From NCBI RefSeq assembly GCF_932526225.1, contig NC_064039.1:310001-374000 (forward strand): a stretch of DNA of 64,000 nucleotides, written 5' to 3'. Origin of the DNA: Nematostella vectensis (lineage: Eukaryota > Cnidaria > Anthozoa > Actiniaria > Edwardsiidae). Positions 47,401-64,000 of the stretch are shown here, one piece after another (the stretch's first letter is position 1; the number at the start of each line of letters is the position of its first letter). A program made the position numbers and the translations under genes. The notes beneath the pieces are model-generated. The model had not been told where the DNA came from. It made no database searches and saw nothing but the letters and a program-made list of their open reading frames with translations.

Positions 47401-50400
47401 CGAAAACCTCAGAGTTTGATCTTTGAAAGGGGCTACGCTTTGGTAAATTGCCAGGCCGGGTCTGTAATGAATAAAGCAAACAAGTTTAATAACCCAGAAA
47501 TGGACCTGCAGATGGTGGTTCAAAATGGGAAAAAGAAAGAATGGAATTTCATATGAAGGGGGCAAAGTCACTCAAAGTCAGAATGATCAACTCAAAACAT
47601 TGCATACTGAGTAGTACAAAAAGAACATCTAGTTAAACGTAATAATTTGCCTCTTGCATGGGTATTACTGATAGGTATTCGAAGCAAATGCTAGAAAAGC
47701 ACATCTAATGACCCAGGGATACATATCTACATGTGCCCAATTATAGGACAAGCCCCCTGAAATACAAATTCTACAACATTGCGTACCAGCAGGGCCGGAC
47801 TGAGACCAGAGTTGCTTTCCACCAGGGACATGCATCTTTGTCTATACAAACAGAGTTTTAGTTAGAAAACATATGATACAGCACACACATAATGTAATTC
47901 AATGATACCTTAATCTTTTCTTCTCCATAGGGTTTGGATCACGGGGTGGGTTTGGTCTCTGTTGGAAGAAGAAATTTAATGATAAGGAAAAAATAATGAG
48001 TGGTACAGTATCTGAATCAAAGAGGGGGGATTTGATTTCCATTGTATGAGGTACAACAAGGACAACAAATGTGAAAAGGAGGAATTACTACCTTGAGAGC
48101 AAATGATTTAGATCTTGGTCTGGTCTTTTCCTTGTCTCCTGCAGTATTGAACAAGTCTCTGGGTCGTGCCTCTGCATTTATTTGCTGATAACAAAAGCAC
48201 AAAAATACATATCACATACCAAGAAAGACTATGAGTGGGTTGATCCTAAGGAATGTGTCTGTTGGAATTGCTGCAAGTGGTAGTGCCAAGTAACCCTGTG
48301 TGGCAAAATTTAACAGACTTTCTTTACACATTTTCTCTGCATTGATTGTCCTCTATGTAATTCACCTTTCAGATATCTTTGTCAAATTGAGTAAACTTAA
48401 GATCTGAAGGCACTCCCACTTTGTCTTGTCTCATGGTTTGTATTGAGTGCTACTAGCAAGACTCGAGTCGTTAATTTATGACCTCATCATACCTTAGGTG
48501 TGTCCCCTTTCAAGAGAGTAAATGAGCTAGTTCCAGTTACAGGAGAACACTAAAATAAAAAAGTACTAATAATTATTATTGTTAATGCCTCTTTTAAGGG
48601 GGGGGGCTCAAGTTATTTAAAATGTAAACAAACAAATAATGATAGAATCAAAAAGCCCAAACTGTCGTGATCTCGTACCAGAACAATGAATACAATACAC
48701 AAAAACTGGAAATCAACTCTGCAGAGTTGATTTCCAGTTTTTGTGTATTGCAAACAAATAATGAAATGCACCTAATCTTGTGGGAGTTTAAGCCTTGCTT
48801 TTGGCCATTCTAACACCTGTTTGGGTGGAGGAGGAGATGGGGAAATTTATTGGAAGCTGTGTGCTTAAAACAAGCATTTCTTGTATGTCTTTTTTCTTAA
48901 AATAAAACAAGGCGTGTTAATTTGACTATCAAGTGAAGAATGGCGCCTGGGGATGAAATGTTTGCTTACATTGGAAGAGACTAGAGGGGCACTTAGCAGG
49001 TTGGCCATTCCCTGTGGCATGTTCATATCCTGGAATTTAATAAACACAATTACAATTGTTGAGTGCTCAGTTTGATACTCAGTTGTAAAGGGGTTCTATG
49101 TGTTATAAAACTACAGTTTAACTGATGTAGAATTGCAGGATGTTTCCAATAAAATAAGAATAATAATAAAAACAGCAATAACAGTAATATTAACCTGGAT
49201 TTCTTTGTATTCAGAATTTAATATTATTACTATTAATATTATTACTATTATTATTACTATTAATATTACTATAATTATAATTATTAATTAGAACTGGTCT
49301 ACATACTTACTCTGAACACGGGAACTAGGATACTTTGTCAGCGATTTCTTAATAAAATAACCAAAAATGCATTCCCAATTTGTATTGAATATTGTATCCA
49401 GCAAATAAAATATCTCTAACCTTTATGCGAAATGTCTCCTGCCTCCCGATTCAGCAAAATCCTTTTTCGTTATATTTCTATTTCTCTTGTCTAAAAACCC
49501 ACGCAATCGTTGTTTTCAACTCTCGACACATTTGAACAGTACTGAGTAACCATAGCCTCTTGAGTGTTTGTGACTAGCCTGAACGCTCTCCAAACCTAAC
49601 TTTGTATTTACGTTCTATATAAATTAGGAAGGGAGTGAAACAACGCTCGATTCCATTGTTCGAAAACCTGCCTAGTTACGGCCAATGTTGTGATGTTGGT
49701 ATAAGACACGATTGATTGACAGCTCACTTTCTCTTTGGTCTTATCTCGCCGCCGACACACTGCCCGGGCATGCAACTAGTGATGGGATCTGGGCTAATTT
49801 TGTCTAGGTGGGAAAAAGCAATGTTTTCCCGCTCAAATATCGAAAAATGTTATATAACTGCCACATGAATTTGAATTTTTACCTGGAACAACAGAAAATT
49901 CTGTAAGTTATCGACAGAGGGCAAAGTGTTTTATTAATGAAGAAGTGGAGAAGGGGGATAGAGCAAATCAAATTTTTATCTGGTCATCGGCTGCCATTTA
50001 ACTTTTTGGATGATGAAACACAACAGTCCGTAGAAACATTTTAAAAATAAGACCCCGATCCCTGCACTTGTCGCATGCCCGAGCGTGTGTCGGCGGCGAG
50101 ATAAGTTCAAAGAGAAAGTGAGCTGTCAATCAATCGTGTCTTATACCAACACCACAACATTGGCAGTAACTAGGCAGGCTTTTGAACAATGGAATCGAGC
50201 ATTGTTTCACTCCCTTCCTATTTTATATAGAACCTAAATACGAAGTTAGGTTCGTAGAGCGTTCAGGCTAGTCACAAACACTCAAGAGGCTATGGTTACT
50301 CAGTACTGTTCTAATGTGTCGAGAGTTGAAAACAACGATTGCGTGGGTTTTTAGACAAGAGAAATAGAAATATAAAGAAAAAGGATTTCGCTGAATCTGG

Positions 50401-53207
50401 AGGCAGGAGACATTTCGCACAAAGGTTAGAGATATTTTATTCGCTGAATACAATATTCAATACAAATTGGGAATGCATTTTTGGTTATTTTATTAAGAAA
50501 TCGCTGACAAAGTATCCTAGTTCCCGTGCTCTGAAATTTGAATAAAGATTATAATGGAGTAGTTACAAAATAATAACAATGGTAGAAAGTTGGTTCACAT
50601 ATGGTCCACTTGATAACTCATATTTTCATATAGCTTTATCAAACAATCAGAAATAGCCCTGTTGCACTGTCTTTTTGTTACCTTCTCCTCTTGAGCATTT
50701 ACTAAGTCATCAATAAATCCATCATCACCAGCTTCTACATCATCTATATCCATGTCCCCTGCTCCGCTGTCCACACTGTCAGACCTTGCAGGAGATACCT
50801 GCACAAGAATATGTTATTAGTTATTTACTCCACTACTAAAAAGGCACAACTTCTCATTTGAACAGATAACCACTCAAGCGTTTTTTTGCGCTGGTGGATG
50901 ATGGTCACACAATCAATTACAAGTATGCATGGTTGTGGTTGTTAGATCTTGAAAGCCTAGACACAGGAACAATAATCATAACTTGTTATTTATTTGATTA
51001 GTGTTACAAAATATTAACATGGGGACCCTATTACATCTTTGTCTGGATACTTTCTCTAATTATGACAAAGAGGTCAGACTAAGAACACAAACCTGTTCAC
51101 TTAATGGGTCTGATAACGACCTTTGTGGTGGGAGTCGACCCTTGGAGAACCTTCTCACAAACGATGGGACTCTTGGTCTGGCAAAGACAAATTCCTCTTT
51201 TTGGTCTGCCTCCCCTTCACCTTCACAGCCATCTAATTGTAGGACTAGGGGGCTATTGATATTCTCCTTGTCACTCTCATCACAGCCAGCCTAAAGGGCA
51301 AAACAACCATAAATATAGAAAACACCTTTTAGGGTAGACCCTGTTAATTTTGCTTACTTCATAAGCAATAAACAACCAAAAATTGAAATTGCTAATATGT
51401 ACATCCCATATAAATATCGAATATTCGTGTGATGGTATGTTAACTTCTAAGCTAATTTATGAGGCAAACTTACAGGTGAGCTATTCCATCTTCTAAACGA
51501 AGGCCTCCTGTACAACAATAGCACACATTATAAAATGGCTTTCAATATTAGGTATATAACACTTATGAATGCAGAATAGCTTATTTCTCAGAAGGTCTGC
51601 TACTAAGCACATGGCCATGGGCCAACATTGTCAAAAGATATTAAGAGAAGCAGATCTTCTATTTTGGGAATCTGAGCCCTGACTTTTTAAAAGAAAGACC
51701 TACTATTGTCATCAGTAATTTTCTTTAAGAGGGGGGCATGTGAGATTTTAAGATGAGCCTTTTTGATATAATAAAGTTTTTATGGCGTCAGCCATGGCTG
51801 GTAGGAATTTGGGGAACTTGGAACACATTGCTATTTGTTTGTTCCACATGAGTTTAGTAAAAAAAAAATAACATCCACCTGTTCAATAGCCCTTTACAAT
51901 ATGGTATAGGACAATATGCTATATTACACCAGCCAAACACAGCCACCTGCCAGCTGACTTTCGCAATCTTTATACAATGGATATTGACATGACACGAACG
52001 CCCCCACATGGAATAAACCCACAGTTCCGCTCTTTCCCTCACACGCGATATTCAAACACTTTCCTTTAGATTCGATAGGCTGGACTTTGTCCAGTTCGAA
52101 TAGAGCTCGAAAAATGAAATGTAAGAAGGGTATATAAATGGTCAGTAGCTTGCAAGATAATTTGGGTGGCTTAACACATTAAGCCAGGAGCCAATGGGTT
52201 AAAGGGATAAAGCAATGATGCGTTCTTTTGTTACCTGAGGTGAAAAGACTTCTTCATGTCCGCCGTAGACCTATTCATCAAGAAATGAACATTAGCTCAT
52301 ATTTATCATGAAAAATTTGGTAAATTATAGTTTAATAAAAAGTTTCAGGGCTGTATGGTATGGAAAATAGCTGGATGTTGAAGATTAATTGCGCGATAGA
52401 AAGAATTCTTTCACTTCGACATGCATGAAGAACAACAACAAAAGAAAACTAGAAGTACTGAAAAAAACGGTTTTTACCTGAACAAATATTAGACAGATAG
52501 CATGAAGCTTAGGTTTTTCTACTGAGTAGAATAACTTACGAAGAAACAGACAGTTAACAAAGATTTTTAGGAAGGAATGTAAATTATTGGCATGATGTTG
52601 AAAATGAAAGCGGAAAAAAGTAGCTAGAACTAGAAGACTCAGACTTGCAGTTTGTTCATCTAGACGAAAAATATCGCGTACAAGATGATGCTTACCTTAG
52701 AAGTTCAATTGTCGGAGATTCACAGCTAGGCCACATTGGAGAGTCGGGACAATATCCTGAAGAGAATTTATAAAATGTTATTTAAAGCAAAAGGGATCAG
52801 TCTACTTGAGTATCTCTTCATAACTCTCTCTCAGTACCTGACTCATTTGACATAGTTCGTAAAAAACAAGGCGAGGGCGAAGCATTGTCGCAATTCGACA
52901 GAGATAGTTTCCTTTTAGGTGTCTTCCCCATGCTAGAATAGAAAAAATATAAACAGAAGTTAGAAATATCGCGGTAATCTTATAAGTAACAGTGCATCTC
53001 GCTCATCTCAAATTTCCGCGGGCCAGCACGAAACCACGACGACAAAATATGCGAAATATAGCCCACAACAAACCTTATCGAGTTATGCTCAAAATTCATG
53101 GATAACTCCGTAATAGGAGAAAGCACTGCGTTAGGAGCAACATCGCCGCTAGAATTCTGAAAGTCCAAGGTGAAGCTATCGGCTCTTTGTCTGCAAAAGC
53201 CAGCCAT
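44401..53207 (-). CDS. CDC25: CDC25 dual-specificity phosphatase (M-phase inducer), 19 exons, complete
   Basis: Exons (minus): 53207-53074, 52932-52838, 52756-52696, 52270-52235, 51507-51474, 51290-51093, 50798-50682, 49029-48970, 48549-48493, 48184-48092, 47958-47909, 47841-47787, 47461-47359, 47218-47184, 46947-46885, 46422-46324, 45927-45800, 45506-45389, 44541-44401. All use GT-AG sites, the phases close, and the sum is 1,677 nt or 558 residues, normal for the family. The enzyme removes inhibitory phosphates from cyclin-dependent kinases. The N-terminal half is regulatory, Ser-rich, with RRPSFRRW and [16 protein letters not shown] as possible kinase/14-3-3 sites. The phosphatase domain starts [36 protein letters not shown] is the rhodanese-like core and FHCEFSSKR the catalytic loop, with Cys near 463 and Arg near 469. 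[20 protein letters not shown] and [12 protein letters not shown] finish it. Confidence 0.93.
45185..45390 (-). repeat. Intronic array derived from the CDC25 exon-18 splice donor
   Basis: Five or so 40-46-bp units downstream of the exon 18 end. On the minus strand each begins with a copy of the last exon bases and donor (TTCAACACTTGCAAG|GTTGGT) followed by ACAACTTATGTAGTCC. Two copies keep AAG|GTTGGT intact; others have AAGCGTTGG, AAGGGTTGG or a 3-bp loss. Confidence 0.85.
49317..50528. mobile_element. 1.2-kb foldback DNA transposon with about 450-bp inverted termini in CDC25 intron 7
   Basis: The left arm from CACGGGAACTAGGATACTTT to about 49,775 is the inverted copy of about 50,080-50,528, ending CTAGTTCCCGTG. 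The arms match almost throughout. Each end is flanked by CTCTGAA, an exact 7-bp duplication (49,310-49,316 and 50,529-50,535). The central 300 bp have no coding capacity. Confidence 0.9.
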
Positions 53208-53711
53208 GTTGAATTCTGCTTTTGATGATTTCTGCTTCTTATTTCGCGTGTTCCCGGTTGAAATAAAACCTGAGTGTAGTTGAGATTCTAAATTTAGGTG
53301 GGAGGGTTGTTAGAAAACAAGGGAGGAAGTTTAAACTACACGAATTCGGGATTTACGGAGGAGAATTCAGCACTGTTCAAGCATGTTGTGAAGTGAAGCC
53401 CGCCGCTATTTCAAACCGAGTTTTCTTCGTGTTATGTACAACATTTGCATTGGGCAACAGCCAATCAGCTCTCAGGACGCGGGAATTGTTTGGTATCCCA
53501 GGGACCTTCGAGTAACACACTTCCGCTTCCGGTCAAAAGGCCACGCGGGCAAATAAAGGGACTTTTCCTTTTTTAAAAACCGCACAATACGAGGAATATT
53601 GATGTTATTGAGACACGTGTTGGGATGTTCGAATTGAGCTTTACCTATTTACACTTATATTAGTTCTCTCTTTTTCTGTCAAATGGATTCTCACAGAACA
53701 TGAACATAACA

Positions 53712-53865
<154 letters not shown>

Positions 53866-55195
53866 TAAGACTTTATTTAAAGAGGAAGCACTTAATAGCC
53901 AATTGGCTAATAACCTTGTGGCCCTCACCTAAAATATTGCATACTAAAAATTTACAATTACACTTACTAAAAATATATGATAAAAATGGCAGAGAAGTAT
54001 ATATAAATATATATCTATATTAAGTTATATAAAACTAAATAAACATAAATCAAACACTATAAAAATTAAACGTTAAAATGTTGCAAAATCTTTTGATCTT
54101 TAGAGCTTTGTTCCATAAATTAATTTTAAAACATCTAAGAGAGTCTACTTTTCTGGCATCTAGACTTAAACTGTTCCATAGTTTTGATGCGGAGACAGCA
54201 AAGGTGCGCCCACCTTCGGTCTCGCGCTTAAGGGCATATAACATTAAGTTTACTGTATCTCGTGTTTCGAGAGTGACGATCACTGTTTAAGGACAAATGT
54301 TCTTGGAGATAACTTGGTACATTACCGTTTATGCGTTTGTACATAACTGCGCAACTATCAATTTTACATTGTTCATAGAATGGAAGCCACTGGAGTCTGT
54401 AAAATTTCGACTGATGGAGTCAAACGGTCCGCATACAAGATTGTTCGCGCCGCACGCTTTTGAAGCTTTAGAATTCTGTACTGCAACTCTTTGTCGCAAG
54501 ATGACCATATTACATTAGCGTAATTCATAACGGGCTTTATGATAGCATTAAAATAATTAATGCGTTGGTTTAATGGCAGGTACGAACGAATGTTTCTCAA
54601 GATGCTATGCGGGAAGCGAGCTTTTTACATACTTTGTCTATGTGAATGTTAAATGACAACAAACTATCAATTTCAAGGCCCAAGAGAGTTGCTTTGTTAA
54701 CATTATCTAAAATTGTATTTCCATCGATTGAAATATTAAGTTGACTGTTTAATCTTGTGGCTAGCCGTTTTCCTGTAATCGTCAGAACCTTGGTCTTCGA
54801 TTTATTAAGTGGTAGCTTGTGGTAGTGGTAGCCCAAGACTGAATTTCGCTTACAAAGGTGTTTAAAGTGCGTTCCAGGTATCCGCGGATGCTGTGACTGT
54901 TGTATCATCAGCGTAAAAAAGATCTATTTGAGAGCTTACATGCAGCGGCAAGCCACCAATGAATAGAATAATTGACCCAAAATGCTCCCTTGCGGAATTC
55001 CGTGCTTGATAGGAGCGTCACGTGACATGTTGCCATCCACACATACCACTTGCATCCTATTTGATAAATCAGATGATTCCATACACCTGTAGTTTCTTTA
55101 TCAAGAGTGCGTGGTCAACCATGTCGAACGATTTTTGGTAATCTACCAACACCATGCCTGACACTTTGTCATTGTCTAGATTAAATAAGATAGAA
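53866..55195 (-). pseudogene. Non-LTR retrotransposon (LINE) reverse-transcriptase remnant
   Basis: Minus-strand fragments in the order of a LINE RT. VDYQKSFDMVDH (about 55,110-55,145) is followed by GIPQGSILG (about 54,975-55,000), the catalytic LFYADDTTVTASADTW (about 54,870-54,921), KSKTKVLTITGKRLATRLNS, LLGLEIDSLLSFNIHIDKVC, IIKPVMNYANVIWSSCDKEL and finally KRETEGGRTFAVSASKLWNS near 54,180-54,230. Several frameshifts and stops separate these, and 72 bp lie between YADD and GIPQGS where about 240 are expected in full elements, so sequence has been lost. The endonuclease and 5' end are absent. It ends in an (ATT)n tail, as in CR1/L2-like or RTE-like elements. It is dead. Confidence 0.85.
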
Positions 55196-56277
55196 AAAAG
55201 AAATGCAAATACTGACCGTAATAATTCGAATAAGCGTCCTCTTTTTATAAAGCGCCTCCTTCCCAGTAAGCGCCCCCCCCCCCTTGACCTCAGAATATTG
55301 AATAAGCGCCCCCCCCCCCCCTCCTAAATAAGCACTCCCGTCTTAACAGCATTTGTACTGTCGCCTCACTTTATCGCAAATATATTTTTTTCGGCCGATA
55401 AAGCGGCTCCTTGAATAAGCGCCCTGTCTTAAGACCCCCCCCCCCCCCCCCCCCCCACACACACACACAAACATAGAACAAATTGAATAAACGCCCAGGC
55501 TCTTAGCGCAGTTTTTGTATATCTCTTGTATTTTCAAGGGAATTCCTTTCTCAAAGAAGATAGGAAGGAGGTACGATAATCTGTGGTAAACGTGGCTATG
55601 TATGTGCGCAATCACTTAATTGCCGCTTATCTTTTTGGATCTACAATCCGTGTCAATAATAATAGCTGAGACTTTTAACCACTTGCAAAAAAAATATATT
55701 TTCCTGTGAGAAAGGCAATCCCCACCCCCCCTCCATCAAGACTATCTGGGGGGGGGGGGGGTTGGGAGGTTTTGAAGGGATGGTATAGTCTGTTGATCTG
55801 AAAGTGCCTTTTTCTAAAAGGGCTGGGGATAGGGGTAGGGGGTCTCAGCATGTTTGTCACGGATTTTAGTTTTTGGGCCAGTTTTTTATTGTCGCGGTGT
55901 TTTCAAAGGCTTTACTAGACAAAATGAGGACCTAGATTGATAGAGTGCAATCCTCTACTGGGGACAAAGTCAATGTGCATATAATCCAAAACTTTCTGAC
56001 GGCGGAAAATAAAATAGCTCTTGCGAGTTTGAAAATGTCGCCTATTGTGTTGTTTAGTATCACAATAATGGAAGCGGTTTTACTTCTTTTATTTTTTAAT
56101 AAATGTCGCCCACAAACACAAATAGCAACAGAGAAGAGCCGATATTTCACGTATGACGACGGAAAATCTTAAATACAACAACATTTTCCACACAATGTAT
56201 TATGTTCGGTAACAATAGGGTCGAATTGAGGCTTGAAAAAGACAACGGCACCTTTGCTACATAAGCCCCAACAAAAC
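55196..56277. other. Gene-free stretch with repeated (A)ATAAGCGCCC motif and C homopolymers
   Basis: AATAAGCGCCC or close variants occur about seven times at 55,224-55,500, several ending in long C runs; one run passes into (CA)n. No gene is recognised. Confidence 0.55.
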
Positions 56278-56520
56278 CACTGAACGAGATCGTGTGAACC
56301 ACAGAATGAAAGTGATGTACCACTGAACGAGATCGTGTGAACCACAGAATGAAAGTGATGTACCACTGAACGAGATCGTGTGAACCACAGAATGAAAGTG
56401 ATGTACCACTGAACGAGATCGTGTGAACCACAGAATGAAAGTGATGTACCACTGAACGAGATCGTGTGAACCACAGAATGAAAGTGATGTACCACTTAAC
56501 GAGATCGTGTGAACCGCAAA
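56278..56520. repeat. 43-bp tandem repeat, 5.5 copies
   Basis: Unit contains CACTGAACGAGATCGTGTGA and ACCACAGAATGAAAGTGATG. It lies about 250 bp beyond the RUVBL2 stop codon and could be within its 3' UTR. Confidence 0.9.
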
Positions 56521-56589
56521 CGAAAATAGATGGTATGTAAAGCGATAGCTCATGGGAAGATCTCAAGTCGGTGGAGAGGGGCATGTAAT

Positions 56590-56764
56590 GTACCAATTAA
56601 CGCCTAGACCTCAAGAAATCTGACTAGTTCTCAGAAAATGATTTGTAGGCCTAAGGAAATCTCCAACTCTTCGAATTGATTTCTAGGCCTAAGGGAATCT
56701 GTCCAGTTCTCGGAAAGTGATTTCTAGACCTGAGCGAATTTGTCCAGTTTTTGAGAAGTGATTT
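56590..56764. repeat. Degenerate about 52-bp repeat in the RUVBL2 3' flank
   Basis: TTGATTTCTAGGCCTAAGGGAATCTGTCCAG-like phrases recur three to four times with drift, directly after the stop codon. Confidence 0.65.

Positions 56765-64000
<7,236 letters not shown>

Noticed and set aside
56147..56596. Minus-strand frames of 98-149 residues
   Set aside because: They arise from the 43-bp repeat, whose unit also leaves several frames open.

Overview
The window is eukaryotic nuclear DNA from an animal, most likely an anthozoan cnidarian such as a sea anemone. Two host genes are split into many short GT-AG exons, the background is AT-rich, and DNA transposons, MITEs, LINE and Ty3/gypsy remnants and tandem repeats abound. 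The species is an inference from gene-family character only.

Layout. 1-6.2 kb: a GC-rich, decayed self-synthesising or virus-like element. It holds two small membrane-protein genes, a DDE integrase, a long fragmented family-B-polymerase/SF1-helicase gene and a Cys-rich protein. 6.2-20 kb: gene-poor DNA with minisatellites and several non-autonomous DNA transposons, two of them with recognisable ends and target-site duplications. 21-22.6 kb: a Ty3/gypsy relic. 23,746-29,857: a complete-looking 6.1-kb DNA transposon bounded by the exact 6-bp duplication CATTGG. Its inverted termini contain a minisatellite, and it carries two convergent genes, a HECT-type ubiquitin-ligase-like gene and a Ginger-like integrase. 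This is the most novel system in the window. 30-39 kb: no gene seen. 39.1-40.1 kb: an intronless aminergic-like GPCR. 44.4-53.2 kb (minus): a complete 19-exon CDC25 phosphatase gene whose exon phases close perfectly into 558 residues. 53.7-55.2 kb: a LINE remnant with an (ATT)n tail. 56.8-64 kb (minus): the 3' two-thirds or more of RUVBL2 (Reptin), running off the right edge.

A second theme is that tandem arrays in this window repeatedly start on exon-intron junctions. A 2.1-kb intronic array in RUVBL2 is about 85 copies of a 24-bp unit equal to the end of an exon plus its 5' splice site. A second RUVBL2 array and one in CDC25 do the same with other donors. A 137-bp RUVBL2 duplication copies a 3' splice site, and the GPCR tail with its stop codon is repeated downstream of the gene.

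All family assignments were made by eye. Coordinates of exons come from reading splice sites and phases; no alignments or searches were run.
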